The position numbers and the translations under genes were made by a program. The notes under the pieces were generated by a model, which searched no databases, was not told where the DNA came from, and worked only from the letters and a program-made list of their open reading frames with translations. A stretch of 34,949 nt of DNA from a virus, in IMG/VR virus record IMGVR_UViG_3300044985_000073, positions 1 to 34,949 of that record; one strand, written 5' to 3'. Shown piece by piece: positions 15,434-24,398 of this stretch (positions are counted from its first letter, which is position 1; the number at the start of each line of letters is the position of its first letter).

Positions 15434-17156
15434 ATGGCTTACCAAGAGCTTGCACAGGTTAACATTAGCCTTGCAACAGCAACAACAGAGAGAGTGGGGT
15501 TTGGCGTACCACTCTTTGTGTCAGCACACAGGTTCTTTCCTGAGCGTGTGAGAGTATACAGCTCAATAACTTCTGTAGCAGAAGACTTTGATACAAACAG
15601 CTTAGCATACGCAGCAGCGCTATCTGCATTCAGCCAGTCTAATGGCTTGTCATCACTGATGATTGGTCGTAGAGAAGCGGATATGTTACTATACCCCACT
15701 GTTGTCCCAGTACAGAATGATGTATATGAGTTAACTATTGAAGTTAATGATGGCGATAAAAGTACATTCGTGTATACAGAGACAGCCGTAACCCCTGATG
15801 AGGAAGATGTAGTCACTGGTATTAAGGCATTAATAGATGCGGATTTAGATATTTCAGGTCACATCACAACTACTATCGAAGGAACAGGTGCAACTGCCAA
15901 GTTAAAAATAGTAGCAACACTATCTACAGATTTCTTTGTTGTAACCGACATTGATGATTTAAGCTATACTTTCGAATCTACAGAAACGGCAGAGGAAACT
16001 ATCTCAGCTATTGACGTAGAGAATAGTGGATACTACACCATCTCAGCTGATGATAAAACTCCAGCTTATATCTTAGCAATGAGTATATCAGGTAATGCAC
16101 GTACTAAGCAATACTGGGTATCTACTTATGAACAAGATTCATTAGCAGCACTACCAGAGCCAGCTACAGATACACTAGGTTTACTGGCAGCTTCTAACGC
16201 AGAACGTACTGTTGGTATCCATCATCAAGGGGCAGCAACCACTTTCCCTGAAATGGCTATTTTAGCTTACAACCTACCATTTGACTCAGGTTCTATTGTG
16301 TGGGGTAACGATGTAGTTTCAGGAGTAGCAGCTTCTACAGACCCTGCCACTGGTGAGAACTTATCAGAGACCCAGAAGACTAACTTACTTACACGTAAGA
16401 GTGCTTTCTTTGATAAGCAAGGTGGAGCTATCTTCTTCAACTCTGATGTTAAAACCATGAGCGGTGAGCGCCCTGAGAATGTGCGTGGTAGAGATAACAT
16501 GGAAGCGGATATGACATCTGACTTACGTGACTTACTACTACAACAAGTAGGTACAAAAATTCCGTTAACATTAGCGGCTTAGTCTGGTAACAGATTTAGC
16601 AAACCTTGTGAACTGCTGGAAAGCCCTTAGAGCTTAACTAACTACAACGTAACTTGAAAAGGTAAGCGTGAATGTTTAAAAATAGTTAAGATTGGGTAAT
16701 CAGCATCCAAGCTCCTTTAAAATGGAGAAGGTTCAACGACTATCGAAACCACACCGCAAGGTGGAAGGGAGTAGAGTAGAGAGGAAGTCCTCTCGAAGTG
16801 CAAGGCATCCTAAATAAGGATGAAGATATAGTCTGGTCTTTGGTGAAAATCAAAGCTGCTTATATAAATAAACCTAACAAAGCAGAGTAAGAGTAACGAC
16901 CTTACTTAACATAAACGACAATAATCGAGGCATTGCTCAGATTAAATCTCCTATCGAGTCTGTACTTAATAAGTATAACTTACGTGGATTTATTGAAGCA
17001 GGCTATAAAATTACTGTACCTGATGCTAACACAATTAGTGCGGGGGATAAAGCTACTCAAATCTTTGATGAACTAACTTTCGTAGCTCAACTATCTGGAG
17101 CTATTACTATGGTAGAAATTACAGGTACACTACAACTTAACGAGGTACTTGCATAA
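15434..17156 (+). CDS. Tail sheath protein, DUF3383 type, split by a group I intron
   Basis: The contractile sheath subunit. Exons 15434-16565 and 16918-17156 join to 456 aa across a Tyr codon, giving KIPYNNRGIAQIKSPIES. The unspliced frame ends at 16582. DUF3383-type features: an N-terminal NISLATATTERVGFGVPLF, the middle TKQYWVSTYEQDS, EMAILAYNLPFDSGSIVWGN, RKSAFFDKQGGAIFFN, and the C-terminal NKYNLRGFIEAGYKI and TMVEITGTLQLNEV. ATG 15434 follows CGAGGAG. The stop codon overlaps the tube start (TAATG). The joined end lies in the conserved C-terminal domain needed for sheath assembly, so splicing is required for function. Confidence 0.92.
16566..16917 (+). mobile_element. Group I intron in the sheath gene, ORF-less
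   Basis: A 352-nt intron. P1: CCGT (16562-16565) pairs with GCGG (16574-16577), with the U-G pair at the splice site. P element AACTGCTGGAAAGC (16611-16624), Q AATCAGCATCCAAGC (16698-16712), R with GACTA (16738-16742) and S AAGATATAGTCT (16823-16834) form the catalytic core; P7 is GACTA/TAGTC. It ends in G (16917). The core matches the T4 td-like IA2 type. Segment 16803-16833 is 28/31 identical to 3133-3163 in the terL intron. There is no endonuclease gene inside. Confidence 0.93.
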
Positions 17157-17650
17157 TGGCTATTTTACGTCCTTATATCCCAGAAGAAGTTGTAGTTCTG
17201 TATGGCGGTTATCCTATAGATGGCTGGAACACTGTTACAGTGTCCTACGATGAAGCAAAGATTAACGCAACTCAAGGTAGTGAGAACACCATCGGCGTCA
17301 CTAAGATGCCTAGTTCAGTTGGTACTGTAGAGCTTGCCCTACAAGGTAACTCAGATGCCAACCACTTCTTCAATGCGGTATTAGCTAAACAGGAACAGGA
17401 AACTGGTATCCCTACAGCATCTATGTTAATTGAAGATTTAACAGGTAATACTCTTTACGAGTGTAATTTCTGTGTTATTGAGACTCCGCCTTCACAGGTT
17501 TTAGGTGCTAGTCACGAAGATAACGAAAAGACTTGGACTTTTAAAGTACTTGAAATCAAGGCCAGAGGATTACTAAATCCGGGAATTGCTACATCTTCTT
17601 CAGCAGCTATCGGCGCTGTAGTTGGGTCGCTACCGTTACTAGGTCAATAA
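17156..17650 (+). CDS. Tail tube protein, DUF3277 type
   Basis: A 164-aa protein directly after the sheath, the conserved order in myoviruses. The sequence has the form of DUF3277-type tubes: PEEVVVLYGGYPIDGWNTVT, TKMPSSVGTVELALQGNSDA, FNAVLAKQEQETGIP, LIEDLTGNTLYEC and EKTWTFKVLEI. The tube passes DNA through the sheath. The ATG overlaps the sheath stop by 1 nt, with GAGG upstream. A strong terminator follows, consistent with high expression. Confidence 0.88.
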   Translation: MAILRPYIPEEVVVLYGGYPIDGWNTVTVSYDEAKINATQGSENTIGVTKMPSSVGTVELALQGNSDANHFFNAVLAKQEQETGIPTASMLIEDLTGNTLYECNFCVIETPPSQVLGASHEDNEKTWTFKVLEIKARGLLNPGIATSSSAAIGAVVGSLPLLGQ

Positions 17651-17665
17651 CAAAACACACATATC

Positions 17666-17689
17666 AAGGAGGCTAACGCCTCCTTTTTT
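17666..17689 (+). terminator. Intrinsic terminator after the tube gene
   Basis: A perfect 8-bp stem AAGGAGGC/GCCTCCTT (17666-17673, 17678-17685) with a TAAC loop, continuing into a run of T. It likely reduces transcription of chaperone and tape measure relative to sheath and tube. Confidence 0.9.
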
Positions 17690-17726
17690 GTCTTAAAATT
17701 ATAGAAATAACGAGGGGAACAAGATT

Positions 17727-18272
17727 ATGGAGATGAATCCAGAATTAGCAGAACTAGCAGCAAAGCATGGCATGGTACTGCAGAAAGAAGTGACAAACAA
17801 AGAAGATTCAAAGTGGAGACACGTCACAATCAACGACAATACATACTCAGTACGGATGATGGGTGCTATCAAAGGCGCAGGGCTAGCAATCAAGCTTAAA
17901 GGTATCGCATTACCATTGATCGGTAAGTACGCGGACGGTGTGAATCAAGAAGATGACTTACTTAACCCACCACAGACTTTTACAGATATGGCTCAAATAC
18001 TTACTTACCAACTTGAGAATGCAGATGTAGGTGATATTATATTTAGTAAGCTACTAAAAGATATAAAGTTTAACGGAGAACTAGTGACAGATATAGACGA
18101 TATATTCTCAGCTAACTACGGGGATTTAATTGAGTTGGTAGCTTTTACTATTAAGGAGAACTTTGGTAGTTTTTTTACAGGCAGTGGTTTGATGAGAAGT
18201 GTCCAAGAAAAGATGCAAAAGCTCTTGGGATCAAGTCAGGAAACCACGCAAGAGACTACAGAGCAAGAGTAG
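17727..18272 (+). CDS. Tail assembly chaperone, zero-frame product
   Basis: A 181-aa protein between tube and tape measure, the usual place of chaperones that coat the tape measure during tail assembly. IIFSKLLKDIKFNGELVTDI followed by FSANYGDLIELVAFTIKEN and FGSFF match the phage tail assembly chaperone pattern (LL..NG..D.F...Y.EL..L....L..NFG.FF). The end is Gln/Thr-rich and probably disordered. ATG 17727 follows CGAGGGG. Seven T at 18170-18176 right after the conserved core may allow -1 frameshifting into the next frame. Confidence 0.82.
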   Translation: MEMNPELAELAAKHGMVLQKEVTNKEDSKWRHVTINDNTYSVRMMGAIKGAGLAIKLKGIALPLIGKYADGVNQEDDLLNPPQTFTDMAQILTYQLENADVGDIIFSKLLKDIKFNGELVTDIDDIFSANYGDLIELVAFTIKENFGSFFTGSGLMRSVQEKMQKLLGSSQETTQETTEQE

Positions 18273-18466
18273 ATGGCTATTTGAAGATAGGCTTATCTAT
18301 TGAATCTCAGTATATGATGGAGATTCTTTCTAGTGAATATAATACAGAATCTTACAGTGATATGCTAGATAACTGGACATTTGTACAACTTGACGAATAC
18401 AAGACAATCTTAGCCATACTAGCTGACTCTAAGCTTGCCACAACATTAGACAATCGCCCTGAATAA
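18170..18466 (+). CDS. -1 frameshift extension of the tail assembly chaperone
   Basis: The -1 frame is open from directly after TAG 18167-18169 to 18466. Slipping on T-TTT-TTT (18170-18176) would join 150 residues of the chaperone to 96 residues from this frame, giving a 246-aa protein analogous to lambda gpGT. The extension contains IGLSIESQYMMEILSSEY and ends in helices (DEYKTILAILADS). The only in-frame start, TTG 18281, has no ribosome binding site, which supports frameshifting rather than a separate gene. Not proven. Confidence 0.6.
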   Translation, partial: FFYRQWFDEKCPRKDAKALGIKSGNHARDYRARVDGYLKIGLSIESQYMMEILSSEYNTESYSDMLDNWTFVQLDEYKTILAILADSKLATTLDNRPE

Positions 18467-18482
18467 CGCATTTAGGGCTTTT
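18456..18482 (+). terminator. Weak intrinsic terminator before tape measure
   Basis: GCCCT (18456-18460) pairs with AGGGC (18474-18478), with additional AAT/ATT pairing inside, then five T. It overlaps the stop of the chaperone extension. Probably partial termination. Confidence 0.5.
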
Positions 18483-18519
18483 TAGTATTTAGATAAAACC
18501 TTACAGGAGGTGTGTGATT

Positions 18520-21312
18520 ATGTCTAGGTTCAATGACCTGTTGATATCTATTGGTATTGACACTAAAGGTGCTCAGAAAGAAATAAAGAAAGTTGAGAAG
18601 ATGTTTGATGGACTAGCATCATCACTCACGAAAACAACTAAAGTTAGGCAGAAAGACGAACAAACTATAAAGAAACAAGTTGTTGGTGCCAAGAAAATCT
18701 CCAAGGAAGAAAAAGATTTAGCTAAGTTCAAGGATGCTACATCTAAAGAAAACCTTAAAGATATTAAGCTCTCTCAGAAAGCCAAAGAAGCTTCAATTAA
18801 TAAAACCAAGAGTTTAGAAGCTGCTAGAATAAAGCAAGCTATAAATAACCAGAATATACTTTCCAATAAGAAAGCTAAAGACTCTGCTGAAGTGTTTAAT
18901 CAAGTAATAAAAGAGAAAGACTTAGCTGCTAAGTCTTTGAAGTTTAAGGTAGATAGGGAGAGAGAAAACTTTATTAAGTCTAAGCAGCACAAAGCTAAGC
19001 TAAGAGATTTAGGGAAAAAAGAAGCAATAAGAGCTGATGCTCAAGCCAAGAAAGAATTAGCTAATAGGTTGAAAGTCTTTAAAGCTGAAAAAGCTAATCA
19101 AGCTAGTAAACTAAAAGCTGAAAAAGCTAATCAAGCTAGCATAGAAAAAAGTAGTGCTTTATCTAAGAAAGCTGATGATGCCAGAGGTAAGAGCCTAGAT
19201 AAGTTAAAAATGAAGGCTCAGCAGTTAGAAGAGACTATAAGACTTTCTAGTGGTTTTAGAAGACTGCCTCAAGCACAGCAACGTAGGTTTGAGCCTCAGT
19301 TCGCACAAGCAAGGCACAGTATGGAAGGCGGCGGTGGTAACAGAGAATTTAGAAAGCTGTCATCAGACGTAAGAGAGTTTAAAAGGTCTCTAGTAGGACT
19401 ACAGACTGTACAGATGGGACTTACTGATAGTACAAAGAATATGGTTAGGTCTTACGCTAGTTTGTTTGCCCTGCTTGAAGGTACTCGTGCTATTGAAAGA
19501 GTGGGTATGGATTTCCAAGGTATGCGTATTGGTATGCTTGCTGTTTCAGGGGATGCTAAGAAGACAGCAGACAACCTTAAGTTTATCCAAGGACAAGCTG
19601 ACAGGTTAGGTTTTAGTGTCTCTCAAGGCTCTAAGGCGTTCGTCAAGCTGTACGCAGCGGCAGAAGGTAAGGCTACTCATAAAGAGATTAAAGATTCCTT
19701 CACAAGCATTATGGAAGCTTCTACGGTATTCCAGCTCTCAGCTGATGATACTATTGGTACTATAAAAGCCATACAACAAATGTTCTCCAAAACAGGTATT
19801 AGGGCAGAGGAATTCAAAGAGCAACTAGGTGATAGAATACCTATCGCGATGCGAGCATTAGAAAAATCCACAGGTAAGACATCTAAAGAACTTCTCAAGA
19901 TGATGGAGCTAGGTAAACTAGACACTAAATTCATCGTACCATTTGTTAAGGCGTTAGGTGAGATCGCAGATAATGGGAATGCTGTAGCTAAAGCGATACA
20001 AACAGCCAGAACACAAAAAGCCCGATTCGTAAATGAGTCAGCTAAAGCAGCAGATACTATTTTTAAATCTGGCTTTGAGAAAGGGATAAAAGACATATAT
20101 GAAGAACTCACTAAACAATTAAAAGGTTCAGGTAAATCATTAGAAGATGTGGGTGACTTATATGGTAAATTATTTAAGGTTATTAGAGCAGGTATTAAGC
20201 TAGCAGTCCCCGCTTTGAAGGTATTGATCAGCGTATTTAATGGAGTATCGGACGCAGTAGAGACCTCAGCTAAAGGTTGGGTTATGCTGTTCGACCTTAT
20301 GGAAAGGAAAACACCTGTACTATCTGGTTGGGTTAAAGGTATAGGATTAGCAGCCTTAGCTTTTAGAACCCTCACAGGTAGGATAATGTTAGCCCTTGGT
20401 GCTGTACAAGAGATTGTTAGTCTGTTTGATGATAGATTAATTGGGCAATTAGAAATATCAATGGGTAAGCAAATTAACATTGGTAAAGGTACTACCTCCG
20501 AGTTTACTAAGAAAGATGGTAAGTTTTTTGCTACAAAAGATTCTGAGAAGAAGTTCACTTTAGAGGGTGGTGGAGAACTATTCAGCAAACTTACAGAATC
20601 AAGCACTGGAGTTATAACTGCATTTGTAGTTGTGACGGCCTCTCTGTGGGGCTTTAAAAAGGTTATTGGTGCGGTAGTTAGCACACTAGGTATCTTTAAG
20701 AAAGGTGTGGGTACAGCAGGTAAGATGTTTGGTGCATTCAAGAAAGTACCTCCAGCAGCCACTAAAGCAGCTACAAGCCTAGGTAGTCTACCTAGGCTTG
20801 TAGCTGGTATAACGGGTTATATAGCAGGTAGGGCAGCAATTGATCAGGTAAAAGAATCCACAGGGTTTGACATTGACAAACACGCACAAGAGTTTTTCAG
20901 GAAACTCCGCCCTTCTGTATTTTCAGCTCAAGTTGCAGCTAACCAATCATCAGCTAGACTAGAGAATATGCGTAGGTTTACCATACTTGAGGAAAAGCAA
21001 GAGAGAGGGGGTAAACTATCTGGGCAAGAGAAGTTGCAACTAGGACTATTGCGATCAGCTGCTGGACTATCTGACGAGAGGGTACTACCACTAATACCTA
21101 ACTCACCTTTACTAACAGCCGCTACTACAACACAACAAATAAACCAACAAACCTCACAACAGATATCTAAAGAAATCGTACTGTCTGGACTCGAAATCAA
21201 TGTCAACATGACAGAAGGTATGAATCCTCACGAAGCTGGTATGGAGGTGGGCAACGGTATTATGCAACAACTAAGCAGTCAGCTATCATCTATAGTTGCG
21301 GGAGGAAATTAA
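18520..21312 (+). CDS. Tape measure protein
   Basis: A 930-aa protein that sets tail length and occupies the tube. The first 230 residues are Lys/Glu/Ala-rich coiled coil. Then comes the conserved tape-measure N-terminal domain (about 310-480), with GTRAIERVGMDFQGMRIGML, DRLGFSVSQGSKAFVKLYAA, GIRAEEFKEQLGDRIPIAM and FIVPFVKALGEIA. Hydrophobic segments follow (about 610-630 and 700-720), expected for membrane or tube contact. The C-terminus (QQINQQTSQQISKEIV) is Gln-rich. Start ATG 18520 has AGGAGG 9 nt upstream; GTG 18514 is too close. Nothing like a lytic domain was seen. Confidence 0.92.
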   Translation: MSRFNDLLISIGIDTKGAQKEIKKVEKMFDGLASSLTKTTKVRQKDEQTIKKQVVGAKKISKEEKDLAKFKDATSKENLKDIKLSQKAKEASINKTKSLEAARIKQAINNQNILSNKKAKDSAEVFNQVIKEKDLAAKSLKFKVDRERENFIKSKQHKAKLRDLGKKEAIRADAQAKKELANRLKVFKAEKANQASKLKAEKANQASIEKSSALSKKADDARGKSLDKLKMKAQQLEETIRLSSGFRRLPQAQQRRFEPQFAQARHSMEGGGGNREFRKLSSDVREFKRSLVGLQTVQMGLTDSTKNMVRSYASLFALLEGTRAIERVGMDFQGMRIGMLAVSGDAKKTADNLKFIQGQADRLGFSVSQGSKAFVKLYAAAEGKATHKEIKDSFTSIMEASTVFQLSADDTIGTIKAIQQMFSKTGIRAEEFKEQLGDRIPIAMRALEKSTGKTSKELLKMMELGKLDTKFIVPFVKALGEIADNGNAVAKAIQTARTQKARFVNESAKAADTIFKSGFEKGIKDIYEELTKQLKGSGKSLEDVGDLYGKLFKVIRAGIKLAVPALKVLISVFNGVSDAVETSAKGWVMLFDLMERKTPVLSGWVKGIGLAALAFRTLTGRIMLALGAVQEIVSLFDDRLIGQLEISMGKQINIGKGTTSEFTKKDGKFFATKDSEKKFTLEGGGELFSKLTESSTGVITAFVVVTASLWGFKKVIGAVVSTLGIFKKGVGTAGKMFGAFKKVPPAATKAATSLGSLPRLVAGITGYIAGRAAIDQVKESTGFDIDKHAQEFFRKLRPSVFSAQVAANQSSARLENMRRFTILEEKQERGGKLSGQEKLQLGLLRSAAGLSDERVLPLIPNSPLLTAATTTQQINQQTSQQISKEIVLSGLEINVNMTEGMNPHEAGMEVGNGIMQQLSSQLSSIVAGGN
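19081..19139 (+). repeat. Tandem 33-bp duplication in the tape measure coil
   Basis: A 26-bp unit at 19081-19106 recurs exactly at 19114-19139, a period of 33 bp or 11 residues (KAEKANQAS twice). It keeps the heptad-like 11-residue coil phase, so it looks like a recent in-frame tail-length duplication. Confidence 0.85.
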
Positions 21313-21313
21313 A

Positions 21314-22000
21314 TTGGCTTCAAAATTTTACATACAATCTGAGAAGGGGGCTGTCTATGAACTGACAGTCACCTCGGAGGTTGAGGTGTTTGAAACCACT
21401 TCAATAACACGATACAGAACTGAGAGTAAGGAAGTTATTTCGGATAACGCTGTAGTTAATAATCGTACAGTTAGATACAATGGATTTGTATCCTCTATAC
21501 GTAGGCTAGACCAATTGGATACACACACCAACCCATTCCAAGACCCAGTAGCTGCCTTACAAAAAGCAGCTCAAGGGGACTTCGAATCCTTGTATGGGCA
21601 GAAAGAGCAATCCCCTAATAAAAATAACTTTAAAGAACCATCAGAGTTTATTAAGGGGATATCTACTTTACGTAATGACAAGGAGACTGTGACCTTTTTT
21701 GTTAGTGAATTAGAAGCAATCCCTAACTGCATGATCACTAGTTTTAGTTACATAAAAGATAAGTCAATGGGACTAACTAGTTGGAAGATAACACTTGAAG
21801 GTGAGGAGATAAGGATATCAGACTCTGCCATCGCAGGTGTTGTAGAAGTACCTAAACCCTCAGTGGCAGACATCACAGGCAAAGAAAACGATTCAGGTAA
21901 TGGGTCTACTACAGATTCAGGGGAGTTAACTACAACCATAATCGTCAGTGGTGTATCTCTTACAGGTGTCAACACTGGAGTAGCAGGAGCGAATAATTAA
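21314..22000 (+). CDS. Dit-like baseplate protein
   Basis: A 228-aa protein from TTG 21314, 7 nt after GGAGGA; an upstream frame from 21296 lies in the tape measure gene and is unlikely. ASKFYIQSEKGAVYELTV, then RYRTESKEVISDNAVVNN and VRYNGFVSSIRRL match Dit-like hub proteins (strand, D-N-V-V, then I.G.VS). A SFSYIKDKSMGLTSWKITLE strand pair follows. The last 60 residues are Thr/Gly/Ser-rich. Expected role: ring joining tube end to baseplate hub. Its stop overlaps the next start by 1 nt. Confidence 0.7.
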   Translation: MASKFYIQSEKGAVYELTVTSEVEVFETTSITRYRTESKEVISDNAVVNNRTVRYNGFVSSIRRLDQLDTHTNPFQDPVAALQKAAQGDFESLYGQKEQSPNKNNFKEPSEFIKGISTLRNDKETVTFFVSELEAIPNCMITSFSYIKDKSMGLTSWKITLEGEEIRISDSAIAGVVEVPKPSVADITGKENDSGNGSTTDSGELTTTIIVSGVSLTGVNTGVAGANN

Positions 22001-22332
22001 TGGCACTAAAAATAGACATACCAGATAACCCAAACACCTTACAGGAATTGACTTTAGCAAGCAAAACCTATATACTTAATAGTAAGTATAACTCCAGATC
22101 TGACAGGTGGAATTTGACCTTAAAGAACACTAATAATGAAGTCATTATCGGGGGTGATAGAGTCATAACCAATCAAGCCTTCACTGTACCACACTACTTA
22201 CCGTCCCTAGATGGGGTGTTGATTGTGATAGGGGATAGTACCAAAGTTACTAGAAATAACTTTGGAGTAGATAAAGCACATGAGTTATTTTATTTAACCA
22301 ATGATGAGTACGCTGTGTACTCTAGTTTGTAG
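22000..22332 (+). CDS. Baseplate plug protein, Pam3 gp18-like
   Basis: A 110-aa beta protein. PNTLQELTLASKTYILNSKY, SRSDRWNLTLKNTNNEVI, GGDRVITNQAF, LPSLDGVLIVIGDS and NNFGVDKAHELFYL follow the pattern of the small baseplate plug family found between Dit-like and hub genes. It is translationally coupled to the preceding gene (stop and ATG share one base). Confidence 0.75.
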   Translation: MALKIDIPDNPNTLQELTLASKTYILNSKYNSRSDRWNLTLKNTNNEVIIGGDRVITNQAFTVPHYLPSLDGVLIVIGDSTKVTRNNFGVDKAHELFYLTNDEYAVYSSL

Positions 22333-22347
22333 TTATGGAGGGGTGTT

Positions 22348-23349
22348 TTGGCTACTAAGAATTTTATACGTAAATATGAGCTAACTGTTTCTAAACCTAC
22401 AAAAGTAGATAAGACTAAACAAAAACTCACACCAGAAAAGACAGAGAATGTGGTGATATCAGATGACAAAGCATCCTCTGACTTACGTGCTGTAGATAAA
22501 TCAGATGCTATCATACTTAGTGACTTACACATAGACGCTAAGATTTCAAATAATAATTCCAGTGGAAGTAGTACCTGCACTATAACAATATATAACTTAT
22601 CTGAGTTCTCACTAAGTTATATGTCGAGTAACTCAGTTATTATACTGAAGGCTGGGTACAAAGGGGATTCTATACCCATAGTTTTTACTGGTCAAGTAAG
22701 TAAAGTACAAACCAAGACAGTTAATGGCTCGAAGGTTACAGAATTAAACTGCAAAGAAGCATATACACCAGCCTCGTCACTAAAAATATCTAAGAAGTTT
22801 CCAGTAGACACTACGTATGAATCCATACTAATAGAACTAGCTGCAGTGTATGCCCGAAATGGTATACCGATAGGACGAGACATAGACTCTTTACGAGATA
22901 AGTTAGGAGATAACGCAGCCCTACCCATAAACGAAATGAAGGTTAAGAGTGGGTATTCGGTGCTAGGAACTCTGCAAAAGGTTTTAGATAGTGTCTGCAA
23001 AGAGTGTGGTTTCGTTAACTACATTTCTAACGGTAAGCTGTATATTGAGCCGAGTAATAATACGATTATTATCGACCAGTTCACCCTTGATAAGGGGAAA
23101 ATACGGTCACTACAGAAGAGAAATACTTCCCAAGACACAACTTCAAAGGACACTACTAAAAACGTAGGCAGTGGCTATACAGTGGAATTGTTGTGTGATG
23201 GGAGGATGGAAATAGGTAAGTACATTAAGCTCACTGAGAAAGATATTAAAGGTACATTTAAAATAACTAACGTCAATCATAACCTATCATTCGAAGGTAG
23301 AAGTTGGTTTACAACTGTGGAGGTGATAGATAGTGGAATCAATAGCTAG
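22348..23349 (+). CDS. Baseplate hub protein, gpD-like
   Basis: A 333-aa protein from TTG 22348 with GGAGGGG upstream. The SDLHIDAKISNNN and TCTITIYNLSEFS strands (about 60-85), VFTGQVSKVQTKTVNGS and KELNC-like strand, then CKECGFVNYISNGKLYIEP (about 217-235) and GYTVELLCDGRMEIGKYIKL are the layout of phage hub proteins related to P2 gpD / T4 gp27. It forms the trimeric platform for the spike. It overlaps the spike gene by 17 nt. Confidence 0.78.
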   Translation: MATKNFIRKYELTVSKPTKVDKTKQKLTPEKTENVVISDDKASSDLRAVDKSDAIILSDLHIDAKISNNNSSGSSTCTITIYNLSEFSLSYMSSNSVIILKAGYKGDSIPIVFTGQVSKVQTKTVNGSKVTELNCKEAYTPASSLKISKKFPVDTTYESILIELAAVYARNGIPIGRDIDSLRDKLGDNAALPINEMKVKSGYSVLGTLQKVLDSVCKECGFVNYISNGKLYIEPSNNTIIIDQFTLDKGKIRSLQKRNTSQDTTSKDTTKNVGSGYTVELLCDGRMEIGKYIKLTEKDIKGTFKITNVNHNLSFEGRSWFTTVEVIDSGINS

Positions 23350-24193
23350 TTTAATGCTGAAAGTTGTAAAGACCCACATAGCCCAAGATAAAGAGACAGA
23401 GTTCACCCAATTCCCTGCTAGAATAGTAGCATACAGTAACCAAATTGCAAGTGTTATTCCTGTAATTAACCACTTATTTAGTGATGGGGATGAAGCTGAG
23501 CTACCTCAGATAGACGGAGTTCCTGTCATTTTTCCTAGCGGTGGTGGTGGGATTATGTCCTTCCCCATACAAGTGGGAGATCCTGTTTGGATAGAGTGCA
23601 GCATGTCTGCAATAGATGAGTGGTTAGAGCAATATCGAGATAACATACTCCCTTCCGCAAGACGAAGGCATAATCTTACTGATGCAGTGTGTCTGCCGTG
23701 TATCTACCCTAAAGACAGACAAATAGGTGTAGATAACGACCATGTAGAGCTTAAGTTCACTAAGCCTAGTGAAACAGAGGGAGAACCTTCTGAGAATATA
23801 AATAGTCTTAAGATGCTTAACGATGGATCTGTAGAACTTACTACAGAGCTTAATCACAACTTAAAACTGAACACAGATAAGAGTGTTATCTTACAGAGTG
23901 AAGACCTCAGTACTAAAGTACACCTACTAGCTGACAAAAGTATTGTCATAGGGAGTGGGGACGCAGGTAATAAGATTGAGTTACTGGCAGATGGCACAGT
24001 AGAGATAACAACAGCCTCCACAATAAAAATACAGAATGGTAGTGAGGAGTTGGTTAACTTACTGAGTGAGGTGGTAGGATTACTTGCTGATGTAGGGCTA
24101 ACCACAACAAACACCAGTATTGGGCCGATGCCTTTAAACAGTGCTCCGGCATTGCAGGCACTCCAAGTTAGAATTGATACACTGAAGGGGTAG
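23333..24193 (+). CDS. Baseplate spike protein, Gp138/gpV-like
   Basis: A 286-aa protein from GTG 23333, 9 nt after GGAGG. The N-terminal OB-type domain has FTQFPARIVAYSNQIASVIP, GVPVIFPSGGGGIMSFPIQV, GDPVWIEC and SMSAIDEWLEQY, matching Gp138 N-terminal domains. DAVCLPCIYP follows. Residues about 145-235 are a triple beta-helix type repeat (DGSVELTTELNHNLKLNTDK, GNKIELLADGTVEITT). It pierces the outer membrane and caps the tube. No C-terminal iron-binding HxH is apparent. Confidence 0.82.
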   Translation: MESIASLMLKVVKTHIAQDKETEFTQFPARIVAYSNQIASVIPVINHLFSDGDEAELPQIDGVPVIFPSGGGGIMSFPIQVGDPVWIECSMSAIDEWLEQYRDNILPSARRRHNLTDAVCLPCIYPKDRQIGVDNDHVELKFTKPSETEGEPSENINSLKMLNDGSVELTTELNHNLKLNTDKSVILQSEDLSTKVHLLADKSIVIGSGDAGNKIELLADGTVEITTASTIKIQNGSEELVNLLSEVVGLLADVGLTTTNTSIGPMPLNSAPALQALQVRIDTLKG

Positions 24194-24197
24194 AATT

Positions 24198-24395
24198 ATG
24201 GCTATGGACGCAGCAACACTAGCTAGTTCCATGAAAAGTAAGATGGATGCTGTAGCGGCATCATACAAGAATGGCGAGAAAGATAATTTTGATGCATTAG
24301 AGACTTTAGCAGAAGCTATTATAGAGCACATACAAACTAACGCACAAGTTATTATAGCAGGAGGTTCCTCTTCTGGAACTTATCCGGTGGTATAG
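24198..24395 (+). CDS. Small hypothetical baseplate-region protein
   Basis: A 65-aa protein. Helical (SSMKSKMDAVAASYKNGEKD, then LETLAEAIIEHIQ) with a Gly/Ser tail. It sits between spike and gp25-like genes, 4 nt after the spike and 3 nt before the next gene, with AGGGGT before the ATG. Many myoviruses have a short gene here; no function recognised. Confidence 0.65.
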   Translation: MAMDAATLASSMKSKMDAVAASYKNGEKDNFDALETLAEAIIEHIQTNAQVIIAGGSSSGTYPVV

Positions 24396-24398
24396 ACT

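Noticed and set aside
18281-18466. Independent 61-aa gene starting at TTG 18281
   Set aside because: No ribosome binding site; the same frame is open back to the slippery T7 run, so a frameshift extension is more likely.
19677-20762. 361-aa minus-strand open frame within the tape measure gene
   Set aside because: It is antisense to a clear tape measure domain, has Ser/Pro/Leu-rich low-information sequence and no ribosome binding site; a shadow of codon bias.
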